Below, in pieces: positions 26,054-33,925 of a stretch of 39,424 nucleotides of DNA (its first letter is position 1; every line of letters starts with the position of its first letter). The notes beneath the pieces are model-generated. The model worked only from the letters and a program-made list of their open reading frames with translations, was not told where the DNA came from and searched no databases. Origin of the DNA: an uncultured Polaribacter sp. (GTDB lineage Bacteria; Bacteroidota; Bacteroidia; Flavobacteriales; Flavobacteriaceae). The DNA lies in assembly GCA_913020555.1 (NCBI GenBank), contig CAJWAC010000015.1, positions 1-39,424 on the forward strand, in the 5' to 3' direction. The position numbers and the translations under genes were made by a program.

Positions 26054-26071
26054 GTAGGTTTTTTGAGAAAA

Positions 26072-26668
26072 CTACCCTTCTTTATAAGTATCATAAACCA
26101 AGTTGATGTTTGCATAGGTGTTTTTTAAGGCAATTTTACTGTCAATCTCATTTTTAAATACTACTTCTGTAATGCCTTCTTCTAGTTGCGGTGTCAATTG
26201 CTTGTCGTAATCAGAAGCCATTAAAAACCAATGCGTCTCTTTAAGTTTAATACCATCTTGATAATATATATGATAAGTAGTTACCAATTTATTTATAATA
26301 GATAAATTAAAAATGCCACATTCTTCTTCAACTTCTCTCACAGCTGCAGTTTCTATAGATTCGCCTTTTTCGATACGTCCTTTAGGTAAATCCCAGATGC
26401 CATTTCTGTAAATAAATAATATTTCTTTTTTAGGATTTAAAACCAAACCACCAGCGGCAGGAACAATCTTGATTTTTTGTTTAAAATCTAACCAATCACT
26501 TTCTAAATCAGAAGAGTATAATATAATACCCTTTGTTGTATCGTGTTTTAATTTATGAAGTACTTCTTCAAAAATAATGTCCTCATACAGGTACCGTGGA
26601 TAATTATTTTCATTTTTTGATGAAGAAGTGATGATAATAGGACTATCATTTACAAAAACTTTATACAT
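26072..26668 (-). CDS. NUDIX hydrolase
   Basis: About 198 residues. The NUDIX box is complete: GRIEKGESIETAAVREVEEE followed by CGI fits GX5EX7REUXEEXGU, giving the metal-binding helix that hydrolyses nucleoside diphosphates linked to another group. An N-terminal region of about 60 residues precedes the domain. Its substrate is not predictable. Three ATGs (26689, 26677, 26668) compete. The strong -7 box at 26687-26694 excludes the first, and MYKVFVNDSP from 26668 is the most family-like, though 26677 is possible. It is divergent from pyrE with start codons only about 14 bases apart. Confidence 0.88.
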   Translation of the reverse strand: MYKVFVNDSPIIITSSSKNENNYPRYLYEDIIFEEVLHKLKHDTTKGIILYSSDLESDWLDFKQKIKIVPAAGGLVLNPKKEILFIYRNGIWDLPKGRIEKGESIETAAVREVEEECGIFNLSIINKLVTTYHIYYQDGIKLKETHWFLMASDYDKQLTPQLEEGITEVVFKNEIDSKIALKNTYANINLVYDTYKEG

Positions 26669-26671
26669 TTG
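26664..26671 (+). promoter_or_regulatory. -7 element of pyrE
   Basis: TACATTTG matches TAnnTTTG. It lies 10 bases before the pyrE ATG at 26682, so the transcript would be nearly leaderless. It overlaps the first codon of the divergent NUDIX gene. Confidence 0.5.
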
Positions 26672-26681
26672 TGACATGATT

Positions 26682-27317
26682 ATGAACAAAGATACTGCAA
26701 AAAAAACAGCTGAACTTTTATTACAAATAAAAGCTATTAAATTGAGTCCAAGTGAGCCTTTTCAGTGGGCCTCTGGTTGGAAATCTCCTATTTATTGTGA
26801 TAATAGAGTTACTTTATCTTATCCTGCTGTTCGTGTTTTTTTGAAAGAAGAAATTGCTAAAATGGCTGAATTAGAATATGGTAAACCTGATGTTATTGCG
26901 GGAGTTGCAACAGGAGCCATTGCTATTGGTGTTTTAGTTGCACAAGAATTAGGGGTGCCTTTTATCTATGTAAGGCCAGAGCCAAAAAAACATGGCAGAA
27001 AGAACCAAATTGAAGGTCATTTAGAAAGTGGTCAGAATGTGGTTGTTATTGAAGATTTAATAAGCACTGGAACTAGTAGTTTGAATGCCGTTGCGGCTTT
27101 AAAAGAAGCTGGTGGCGTGGTTAAAGGTATGGTTGCTATTTTTTCTTATGGATTTGATATTGCAACAAACAACTTTAAAGAAAAAAATGTAAATTTAAAG
27201 ACGCTAAGTAACTATGATAATTTGTTAGAACAAGCATTAGATAGTAGTTATATTTCTGATAAAGAATTGCTTACGCTTCAGGAGTGGAGGTCAAATCCTA
27301 GCGATTGGAATCAATAA
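26682..27317 (+). CDS. pyrE: Orotate phosphoribosyltransferase
   Basis: The 211-residue enzyme makes OMP from orotate and PRPP in pyrimidine synthesis. The PRPP-binding loop VVVIEDLISTGTSSLNAV is diagnostic, with YVRPEPKKHGRKNQIEG (flexible catalytic loop, Lys-Lys-His) and PFQWASGWKSPIYCDNR at the N-terminus. The ATG at 26682 fits the -7 box just upstream; a second ATG two codons earlier (26676) is also in frame. The START-like gene follows 21 bases after its stop and is probably co-transcribed. Confidence 0.95.
   Translation: MNKDTAKKTAELLLQIKAIKLSPSEPFQWASGWKSPIYCDNRVTLSYPAVRVFLKEEIAKMAELEYGKPDVIAGVATGAIAIGVLVAQELGVPFIYVRPEPKKHGRKNQIEGHLESGQNVVVIEDLISTGTSSLNAVAALKEAGGVVKGMVAIFSYGFDIATNNFKEKNVNLKTLSNYDNLLEQALDSSYISDKELLTLQEWRSNPSDWNQ
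26687..26694 (-). promoter_or_regulatory. -7 element of the NUDIX gene, inside pyrE
   Basis: The minus strand reads TATCTTTG, matching TAnnTTTG, within codons 2-5 of pyrE. Together with 26664-26671 it makes two promoters facing each other with only 15 bases between their boxes. Confidence 0.5.
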
Positions 27318-27338
27318 AAAGAATAAAAATCAACCAAA

Positions 27339-27728
27339 ATGAACATACAAGGAAATAGAGTAGTAGTAGATAAGTCACAACAAGAAACCTTTGAGTTTTT
27401 AACAGATTTAAAAAACTTTGAGCAGTTGATGCCAGAATCTATTCAGAAATTTGAGGTAGATGGAGATTCTTTTATATTTGGACTAAAAGGCATGCCAGAG
27501 ATTAGACTAGTTTTGAAAGAAAGCACTGAGTTTTCAAATATTGTTTTAGGCGCTGCAAGTAGTAAGTTAGACTTTGAATTAATTGCAGATATAGCAGCTA
27601 TAGATGAAGATTCATCTGAAGTACAATTAGACTTTAATGGTAAATTTAATATGATGATGGCAATGATGGTAAAAAAACCATTAACCAGTTTTATTGAAAC
27701 TTTGACTGATAATTTAGAAACACTTTAA
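27339..27728 (+). CDS. SRPBCC/START-like fold protein
   Basis: The 129-residue protein reads as a polyketide-cyclase/START-like domain: VVVDKSQQETFEFLTDLKNFEQLMPESI opens the family pocket and IETLTDNLET forms the long C-terminal helix. Such domains bind a hydrophobic ligand or act as small chaperone-like factors. Flavobacterial genomes often carry this gene directly after pyrE. It ends tail-to-tail with birA; the two stop codons share bases, leaving no room for a terminator. Confidence 0.75.
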   Translation: MNIQGNRVVVDKSQQETFEFLTDLKNFEQLMPESIQKFEVDGDSFIFGLKGMPEIRLVLKESTEFSNIVLGAASSKLDFELIADIAAIDEDSSEVQLDFNGKFNMMMAMMVKKPLTSFIETLTDNLETL

Positions 27729-28456
27729 GCCAAAGAAACTTCTTTAATTCCGAATTCTTTAATAATGTCATCTTCTAATTCGATAAGAAGATTTCCAGAA
27801 TCTGAAATTCCTAAAATTTTACCCATAAATAAAACATCTTCACTATTTTTAAACATGGTTGGGATGTTTTTTTTATACAATACGGCTAAATATTGCTGTT
27901 CCAGTTGAGTGTATTTCTCTAATGATAAAATTTTTATGCTACTTCTAATTTCTTTAATCAGCTTGATAAGCAGATTATCCAAGTCGTAAGTTATGTTTGT
28001 TAATGCCTTTAAAGATGATGCATTTTTTAGAGATTCAGGGAATTGAATTTGATTTACATTTAAACCAATTCCAATAATTGACGCATATATTTTATTACTA
28101 CTGATACTATTTTCAATTAGTATACCACATATTTTTTTATTTACTGACATAATGTCGTTAGGCCATTTTATACTAAGGTTTTCAATTTTAAGTGCAGTAA
28201 GTGTTTTAAAAATAGCCAAACTAATTGCGAAATTTAAATATTTTTGATTGTGGATTTTTAAATCTAAATCATCAATAAATATGCTCATAGTAAGGTTTTT
28301 AGAAGGTTCAGATATCCAAGAATTACGCTGTTGTCCTCTTCCCTTAGTTTGCTCTTCTGCAATAATAACCGTGTAGTTTTCTAAGTCAGATTTTTTAGCC
28401 ATTTCTTTTAAAAAAGAACTTGTAGAATCAATGGCACTAAGTTTGATTATTTTCAA
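27725..28456 (-). CDS. birA: Biotin--[acetyl-CoA-carboxylase] ligase (BirA catalytic type)
   Basis: The 243-residue ligase activates biotin with ATP and attaches it to carboxylase carrier proteins. Signature motifs are GRGQQRNSW (residues about 40-48, biotinyl-AMP loop) and IKWPNDIM, with GIGLNVNQ later. No N-terminal helix-turn-helix is present, so it is the mono-functional class and not a repressor. The start must be TTG at 28456 (KIIKLSAIDSTSSFLKEM is the expected N-terminus). A TAATTTTG promoter element lies 26 bases upstream. It is divergent from rsfS. Confidence 0.9.
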   Translation of the reverse strand: MKIIKLSAIDSTSSFLKEMAKKSDLENYTVIIAEEQTKGRGQQRNSWISEPSKNLTMSIFIDDLDLKIHNQKYLNFAISLAIFKTLTALKIENLSIKWPNDIMSVNKKICGILIENSISSNKIYASIIGIGLNVNQIQFPESLKNASSLKALTNITYDLDNLLIKLIKEIRSSIKILSLEKYTQLEQQYLAVLYKKNIPTMFKNSEDVLFMGKILGISDSGNLLIELEDDIIKEFGIKEVSLA

Positions 28457-28481
28457 TTGTTAAATAATGTGTAAAGTAGTT

Positions 28482-28489
28482 CAAAATTA
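28482..28489 (-). promoter_or_regulatory. -7 element of birA
   Basis: TAATTTTG on the minus strand matches TAnnTTTG, 26 bases upstream of the TTG start. The -33 element is at a suboptimal distance. Confidence 0.45.
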
Positions 28490-28513
28490 GGTAAAATACT
28501 CGCAAAAAAATAA

Positions 28514-28521
28514 TAACTTTG
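28514..28521 (+). promoter_or_regulatory. -7 element of the rsfS-ftsH operon
   Basis: TAACTTTG matches TAnnTTTG, 21 bases before the rsfS ATG at 28543. A -33 TTG is not apparent. Confidence 0.5.
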
Positions 28522-28542
28522 CGAAAATTAGAGAATAAATTA

Positions 28543-28911
28543 ATGACGAAAAAACAAGTAAGCACAGACGATTTAATCGCTGTAATTATTAAGGGTATTG
28601 ATGATGTAAAAGGAGAAGACATCCAACTACTAGATTTAAGAGAGATAGAAAATACAGTTTGTGATTATTTTATAATTTGTACGGGTAATTCTAATACTCA
28701 AGTAAACGCAATTTCGGGTTCTGTACAAAAAGTAGTAAGCAAAGAAATTAAAGATAAACCTTGGCATATAGAAGGGCAAGCCAACTCTGAGTGGATATTA
28801 ATGGACTATGTAAATGTTGTAGTTCATGTATTTCAAAAGCATGTAAGAGATTTTTATGATATTGAAAGCCTTTGGGGTGATGCAAAGATCACCGAAATTA
28901 ATCCAGTTTAA
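28543..28911 (+). CDS. rsfS: Ribosome silencing factor RsfS
   Basis: The 122-residue protein is of the RsfS/Iojap/YbeB family, which binds ribosomal protein L14 and blocks subunit joining when nutrients are short. Family features are LLDLREIENTVCDYFIICTGNSNTQV, KDKPWHIEGQANSEWILMDYVNVVVHVF and FYDIESLWGDAK at the end. The ATG at 28543 is preferred to a TTG eight codons earlier that overlaps the promoter box. It is first in a plus-strand operon with ftsH 19 bases downstream. Confidence 0.92.
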   Translation: MTKKQVSTDDLIAVIIKGIDDVKGEDIQLLDLREIENTVCDYFIICTGNSNTQVNAISGSVQKVVSKEIKDKPWHIEGQANSEWILMDYVNVVVHVFQKHVRDFYDIESLWGDAKITEINPV

Positions 28912-28930
28912 TCCTATTGATTTATAACAC

Positions 28931-30910
28931 ATGAGTGATTCAAATAAAGACAACAATTCTAACTTACCAAAATTAAAATTCAATTCCTATTGGATTTATG
29001 GTGCTATCATAGTTGCTATTATAGCTGTTCAGTTTTTTAGTAGTGGAGATTTAGCTTCGAAAAGTATATCTAAAAATAGATTTGATGAAATCTTAAAAGA
29101 TAACGATATTAAAGAAATTGTTATTTTAAATAAAGACGTGGCACAAATCTTTTTAACGCAAGATGCTTTAAAAAAAGCTACTCATAAAAAATTCACTTCC
29201 TCTACTTTTTATAGACCAGGTTCTGCTGTTTATGAATATAATTTCGGAGATTTAAGAACTTTTGAAGAAAGTATAAATGTTGCAAAAAAAGAAAGAGGAC
29301 TAATTGTAGATATAGATAATAGAGAACGAACTAGCATTTTTGATGCTATTTTAGGTTTTCTACCATTTATCATATTAATAGCAGTTTGGTTATTTTTTAT
29401 GCGAAGAATGTCTGGAGCTGGAGGAGGTTCTGGAGGTGGAGGTCAAATTTTTAGCATTGGCAAATCCAAAGCAAAATTATTTGATAAAGACACAAAAGTA
29501 AAAACAACTTTTGAAAATGTTGCTGGTTTAGAAGGGGCAAAAGAAGAAGTGCAAGAAATTGTAGACTTCCTAAAAAGTCCTGAAAAATATACGTCTTTGG
29601 GAGGTAAAATACCAAAGGGAGCTTTACTAGTTGGGCCTCCGGGTACAGGTAAAACTTTACTTGCAAAGGCAGTTGCAGGAGAAGCTGGTGTTCCGTTTTT
29701 CTCTTTATCAGGTTCAGATTTTGTAGAAATGTTTGTAGGTGTAGGTGCTTCAAGGGTGCGTGATTTGTTTAAACAAGCACAGCAGAAGTCCCCTTCGATT
29801 ATATTTATTGATGAAATTGATGCTATAGGAAGAGCTCGTGGGAAAAATAGTATGACAGGTGGAAATGATGAGCGTGAAAATACTTTAAACCAATTATTAA
29901 CCGAAATGGACGGTTTTGGTACAGACACAAATGTAATTGTAATTGCAGCAACCAATAGAGCAGATGTTTTAGATAAAGCTTTAATGCGTGCAGGACGTTT
30001 TGATCGTCAAATTTATGTGGATTTACCTGATATTCGAGAAAGACAAGAAATATTTGAAGTACATATAAAACCATTAAAAATTTCAGATGATGTAAATGTT
30101 GAGTTTTTAGCACAGCAGACTCCTGGATTTTCTGGAGCTGATATCGCAAATATGTGTAATGAAGCTGCTTTGATTGCAGCAAGAAGTAATAAAAAAGCTA
30201 TTCACCATCAAGATTTTTTAGATGCAGTAGATAGAATTGTTGGTGGTTTAGAGAAGAAGAAAAAAGTAATAACACCTAAGGAAAAAGAAGTTATAGCATT
30301 TCACGAAGCTGGACATGCAACTGTAAGTTGGATGTTGGAACATGCTGCGCCATTGGTTAAAGTTACGATAGTGCCTAGAGGACAATCTTTAGGAGCTGCT
30401 TGGTATTTACCGGCAGAAAGACTAATTGTTCAAACAGAACAAATGTTAGATGAAATGTGCGCTACTCTAGGAGGTAGAGCGGCAGAAAGAATTATTTTTG
30501 ATAAAATTTCTACAGGAGCATTAAGCGATTTAGAAAAAGTTACCAAACAAGCAAGAGCAATGGTTACTGTATATGGTTTAAATGAAGAGGTAGGTAACAT
30601 TACGTATTACGATTCTTCTGGTAATGATGCTTTTGTAAAGCCTTACAGTGAAGAAACTGGTAAAAAAATTGATAAAGAAATCTCTAAAATGATAGAAATT
30701 CAATATCAAAGAGCTATTGATTTGTTGAATAATCACAAAGAGAAATTAAGAACTTTAGCAGAATTATTGCTTGAAAAAGAGGTTATTTTTAAAGATGACC
30801 TAGAGAAGTTATTTGGCAAAAGACCTTTTGAAGAAGAGCTTGAAGAATTGAAAGTTAAGGATGTTAAAGAAGAAGACATACCTGCAGTAGACAAGGTTAC
30901 TGAAGAGTAA
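28931..30910 (+). CDS. ftsH: ATP-dependent zinc metalloprotease FtsH
   Basis: The 659-residue inner-membrane protease is complete. Two transmembrane helices (about 21-37 and 142-157) flank a periplasmic domain. The AAA+ domain has Walker A GPPGTGKT at 235-242, Walker B IIFIDEID at 290-297 and the second region of homology TNRADVLDKALMRAGRFDR at 341-359. The M41 zinc site HEAGH is at 458-462. A glycine-rich linker (about 161-171) follows the second helix. It degrades misassembled membrane proteins and regulated substrates. It is placed between rsfS and the LUD gene in a conserved flavobacterial operon. Confidence 0.97.
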   Translation: MSDSNKDNNSNLPKLKFNSYWIYGAIIVAIIAVQFFSSGDLASKSISKNRFDEILKDNDIKEIVILNKDVAQIFLTQDALKKATHKKFTSSTFYRPGSAVYEYNFGDLRTFEESINVAKKERGLIVDIDNRERTSIFDAILGFLPFIILIAVWLFFMRRMSGAGGGSGGGGQIFSIGKSKAKLFDKDTKVKTTFENVAGLEGAKEEVQEIVDFLKSPEKYTSLGGKIPKGALLVGPPGTGKTLLAKAVAGEAGVPFFSLSGSDFVEMFVGVGASRVRDLFKQAQQKSPSIIFIDEIDAIGRARGKNSMTGGNDERENTLNQLLTEMDGFGTDTNVIVIAATNRADVLDKALMRAGRFDRQIYVDLPDIRERQEIFEVHIKPLKISDDVNVEFLAQQTPGFSGADIANMCNEAALIAARSNKKAIHHQDFLDAVDRIVGGLEKKKKVITPKEKEVIAFHEAGHATVSWMLEHAAPLVKVTIVPRGQSLGAAWYLPAERLIVQTEQMLDEMCATLGGRAAERIIFDKISTGALSDLEKVTKQARAMVTVYGLNEEVGNITYYDSSGNDAFVKPYSEETGKKIDKEISKMIEIQYQRAIDLLNNHKEKLRTLAELLLEKEVIFKDDLEKLFGKRPFEEELEELKVKDVKEEDIPAVDKVTEE

Positions 30911-30917
30911 ATTTGAA

Positions 30918-31502
30918 ATGAATTTTTTTAAAAAACTTTTTAATATTCCCGAAAAAGAAGAGGAGAATCATCAAGAACAAGAAATAAATTTATCTCTTGA
31001 TGATTTATTTGTCCAAAATTTTGTTGAAAAAGGAGGAAAATTTTTGTACTGCTCAGAAAAAAAAGAAGTTATTGATAACCTTAAAAATGTTTTTGCCGAA
31101 AACAATTGGGATGAAGTTTACCTTTTAGACGAGAGATTATCCTCATTATTAAACAAGAATGAGGTTAAGGTTATTTCTAGCTTTACAGAAAAAGCTCCTA
31201 TATTCACTTCTTGCGAACATTTAATCGCAGATAAAGGAGATATATTATTTTCCTCAAATCAATTAAAAAGCACTCGGTTGCCTAAATATCCTTCAAATTT
31301 TATTGTATTTGCTACTACAAGTCAGTTGGTGAAAGATACGAATCAGGGCTTAACAGGTATTAAAACCAATAATAAAAAGAATATACCCACAAATATTTGT
31401 TCGGTTAAAAATTACAGCATTAATAAAAATGACGATAATTTTTTAAACTATGGTAACAGTAACTCAAAAAACTTATATTTGCTGCTATTAGAAGATTTAT
31501 AA
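30918..31502 (+). CDS. LUD-domain protein (LutC/YkgG-like)
   Basis: The 194-residue protein has a short charged N-terminus and then a LUD-type fold: KFLYCSEKKEVIDNLKNVF, LIADKGDILFSSNQ, and the end LNYGNSNSKNLYLLLLEDL. LUD proteins such as LutC take part in lactate oxidation in other bacteria, but lutA and lutB are not adjacent here, so that role is not implied. It lies seven bases after ftsH and one base before cdsA, suggesting a housekeeping function linked to the operon. The function remains unassigned. Confidence 0.75.
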   Translation: MNFFKKLFNIPEKEEENHQEQEINLSLDDLFVQNFVEKGGKFLYCSEKKEVIDNLKNVFAENNWDEVYLLDERLSSLLNKNEVKVISSFTEKAPIFTSCEHLIADKGDILFSSNQLKSTRLPKYPSNFIVFATTSQLVKDTNQGLTGIKTNNKKNIPTNICSVKNYSINKNDDNFLNYGNSNSKNLYLLLLEDL

Positions 31503-31503
31503 T

Positions 31504-32298
31504 ATGCGCAACCTTCTTAAAAGAAGTATTTCTGGAATTATTTACGTTGTAATTTTTATTTCATCAATATTATTTTCAAAAGAGTCTTATGTTGTGTTAA
31601 CAACAATATTTAGTCTGTTATGTATTTGGGAATTCTGTAAAATGACCAATTTGAAAAATTTTGCAGCATATCTTTTTTTTTCAGCTGTTTTGTTTCTTCT
31701 TATGATAAGGCAAGAAAGCTATGCAACTGCAATTGTTTTGGTGGTTACTATATTTTCTTCTATAAGTTTAATGTATAAATTATTTGCAAAAAAAGAAATA
31801 AAGTATACAGATGAAAGATCAAAATTAGGGGTCGTGATTCGTTATATTGTGTTTTCTATGTGCTTCTTAATTTTGCTCCCTTTTTACAATAAAAGTTTTC
31901 ATCCGTATTTTATGATAAGTATCTTGTCTATTATTTGGGTCAATGACTCATTTGCTTTTTTAGTAGGTAAAAACTTTGGAAAACATAAACTATTTCCATC
32001 AGTATCTCCTAAAAAGACAGTAGAAGGTCTTTTAGGAGGATTAGTTTTCTCACTTTTAGCAGGCTTGTTTATTAGCAAGTATCAAACTGATTTTTCATTA
32101 ATTAATTGGCTAATTATAGCTTTAATTGTTTCCATATTAGGTACAGTTGGGGATTTGGTGGAGTCTAAATTTAAACGACAAGCAAATATTAAAGATAGCG
32201 GTACGATTATGCCTGGTCATGGAGGTGTATTAGATAGACTAGATAGTTTGTTGTTTGCCGCGCCCTTTGTATATTTGTATATAAATTTTATAATTTAA
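31504..32298 (+). CDS. cdsA: Phosphatidate cytidylyltransferase
   Basis: The 264-residue multi-pass membrane enzyme makes CDP-diacylglycerol from phosphatidate and CTP. About seven or eight hydrophobic helices are present. The cytosolic loop SPKKTVEGLLGG and the C-terminal signature KDSGTIMPGHGGVLDRLDSLLFAAP identify CdsA; the Asp residues there bind metal and CTP. Its product feeds phosphatidylserine and then phosphatidylethanolamine, made by the psd gene next door (two bases downstream). Confidence 0.95.
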   Translation: MRNLLKRSISGIIYVVIFISSILFSKESYVVLTTIFSLLCIWEFCKMTNLKNFAAYLFFSAVLFLLMIRQESYATAIVLVVTIFSSISLMYKLFAKKEIKYTDERSKLGVVIRYIVFSMCFLILLPFYNKSFHPYFMISILSIIWVNDSFAFLVGKNFGKHKLFPSVSPKKTVEGLLGGLVFSLLAGLFISKYQTDFSLINWLIIALIVSILGTVGDLVESKFKRQANIKDSGTIMPGHGGVLDRLDSLLFAAPFVYLYINFII

Positions 32299-32300
32299 CT

Positions 32301-32957
32301 ATGATCCGATTTCATAAAGAAGGTTACAAAATAATCTTGATTACTTTTGTTATAGCTACAGCTTTAATTTTACTGGCAGAAAAATTTATTGATATCAATT
32401 GGATTGTAAAAGCAATTCAGGTTATAGTATTAGGATTTGTAGTTATTGTGCTACAATTTTTTAGAAACCCTAAAAGAATAGGAGTGTTGGATGATAATAC
32501 AATTATAGCTCCTGTAGATGGTAAAGTAGTTGTAATTGAAGAAGTAGAAGAGCCCGAATATTTTAAAGACAAAAGAATTCAAGTTTCTATATTTATGTCG
32601 CCCATTAACGTGCATGTTACAAGGTACGCTTTGAGTGGTGTTGTTAAATACAGCAAATATCATCCTGGGAAATACCTAGTAGCTTGGCATCCAAAAGCAT
32701 CAACAGAAAATGAAAGAACTACCGTAGTTGTTGAAAATAACAATATTGGCGAGGTTTTATACAGACAAATTGCAGGTGCTTTAGCAAAAAGAATTGTAAA
32801 TTATGCTAAAAAAGGTGATAATGTGATACAAAGTACAGATGCAGGATTTATTAAGTTTGGGTCTAGAGTGGATGTCTATTTACCATTAGGCACTACTATT
32901 AAAGTGAATTTAGGAGATAAAGTAAAAGGTGGTGTCCAAGTTATCGCAGAAAAATAA
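32301..32957 (+). CDS. psd: Phosphatidylserine decarboxylase, short bacterial form
   Basis: The 218-residue proenzyme has two N-terminal hydrophobic helices (about 10-26 and 34-51) and a catalytic part with APVDGKVVVIEEV and SIFMSPINVHVTRY. The self-cleavage site is Gly187-Ser188 in FGSR, where the serine becomes the pyruvoyl group. It turns phosphatidylserine into phosphatidylethanolamine, the main flavobacterial phospholipid. Coupling to cdsA is direct. The 3' end overlaps the start of the acyl-CoA-binding protein gene by about 29 bases. Confidence 0.93.
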   Translation: MIRFHKEGYKIILITFVIATALILLAEKFIDINWIVKAIQVIVLGFVVIVLQFFRNPKRIGVLDDNTIIAPVDGKVVVIEEVEEPEYFKDKRIQVSIFMSPINVHVTRYALSGVVKYSKYHPGKYLVAWHPKASTENERTTVVVENNNIGEVLYRQIAGALAKRIVNYAKKGDNVIQSTDAGFIKFGSRVDVYLPLGTTIKVNLGDKVKGGVQVIAEK

Positions 32958-33237
32958 CGATAATTCTAAAGATTTAGATGAACAGTTTGAAATTATTTTC
33001 AACAAGATATCTGAATTAAGGGAGGCGGTTGCTCCAGATGAAATGCTTAAATTATACGCCTACTATAAACAGGCAAGTTTTGGTAATAATTTTTCTTTTA
33101 ATAGTGATTCAGATGTAAGAAGTGGTTTTAAATTCAATGCCTGGATGCAGTTGAAAGGAATGTCTGTTGAAGAAGCCAAACAAGAATACATTAAATTAGC
33201 AAATAAAATTTTAACTGATAAAAAACAAAAACCATGA
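32929..33237 (+). CDS. Acyl-CoA-binding protein
   Basis: The 102-residue protein has the ACBP fold: LDEQFEIIFNKISEL at the start, LKLYAYYKQASFG (the diagnostic YxxYKQAT-like block) and FNAWMQLKGMSVEEAKQEYI near the end. ACBP holds long-chain acyl-CoA esters and would supply the lipid pathway encoded upstream. The start is GTG at 32929 (a second GTG at 32932 is equally possible); no ATG exists near the N-terminus. It lies inside the end of psd and overlaps yceI by four bases (ATGA), so all three genes are translationally coupled. Confidence 0.88.
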   Translation: MVSKLSQKNNDNSKDLDEQFEIIFNKISELREAVAPDEMLKLYAYYKQASFGNNFSFNSDSDVRSGFKFNAWMQLKGMSVEEAKQEYIKLANKILTDKKQKP

Positions 33238-33869
33238 AAAAAATAAATATAATTTCTTTTTTGATCATTGCCACTGCATTTAGTTTTTCTTCATGTAAAT
33301 CTGAAGTTAAAAAAACAGTTGTAGAAGAAACTAAGGTAAAAGAAGTAAAAAAAAGTACGGCTGCTTTTGCAGTTAACAATGCAAATAATGATATTAAGTT
33401 TATCGCCTATAAAATGACAGAAAAAGTTGGTGTAGGAGGTTGGTTTAAAAAAGTTAATGTACTTTCAGGAGGAGAAGGTAATACTGTTAAAGAAGCAATT
33501 GATAATACCGAGTTTTCTATTCCTGTTAGTAGCTTAGCAACAAAAGACTCAAGCAGAGACTATAAAATAAAAAAGTTTTTCTTTGGAGTTATGGATAATA
33601 CAAGATTACTCTCAGGGAAATTAAAGTTAACTGATGATGCTAATGGTATAGCTACTTTAACTATGAATGGAGAAACTAAAGACGTTCCGTTTTCTTACAC
33701 AATTGTAGGGAGTACTTTTAATTTAAAAGCTACAATGGATGTTAATAATTGGAATGCTGGTAAAGCTTTGGCATCTTTAAATGAAGTTTGTAAACTTTTG
33801 CATACGGGGGCAGACGGAATTTCTAAAACATGGAGTGAGGTTACTTTAGATATCACTTCTTCTTTTTAG
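33234..33869 (+). CDS. YceI-family lipoprotein
   Basis: The 211-residue lipoprotein has the signal IISFLIIATAFSFSSC (Cys at about 21). Its mature part follows the YceI lipocalin-like pattern: IKFIAYKMTEKVGVGGWFKK, a central IPVSSLATKDSSRDYKIKKFFF block and FNLKATMDVNNWNAGKALASLNEVC. YceI proteins bind isoprenoid-like lipids in a beta-barrel. It is the last gene of the operon, before a strong two-way terminator. The ligand is unknown. Confidence 0.85.
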   Translation: MKKINIISFLIIATAFSFSSCKSEVKKTVVEETKVKEVKKSTAAFAVNNANNDIKFIAYKMTEKVGVGGWFKKVNVLSGGEGNTVKEAIDNTEFSIPVSSLATKDSSRDYKIKKFFFGVMDNTRLLSGKLKLTDDANGIATLTMNGETKDVPFSYTIVGSTFNLKATMDVNNWNAGKALASLNEVCKLLHTGADGISKTWSEVTLDITSSF

Positions 33870-33891
33870 AGTAGTTCAGAATATAAACTAA

Positions 33892-33923
33892 AATAAACCC
33901 GAGTCTCAAAACTCGGGTTTATT
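33892..33923. terminator. Bidirectional terminator between convergent genes
   Basis: AATAAACCCGAGT and ACTCGGGTTTATT form a perfect 13-bp stem with a six-base loop, with T runs on both strands. It ends both the yceI transcript (stop 33869) and the TIGR01777 gene (stop 33926). Confidence 0.88.
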
Positions 33924-33925
33924 TT

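Noticed and set aside
29443..29955. 170-residue minus-strand open frame
   Set aside because: It lies wholly inside ftsH in antisense, and its composition is that of a mirrored coding frame.
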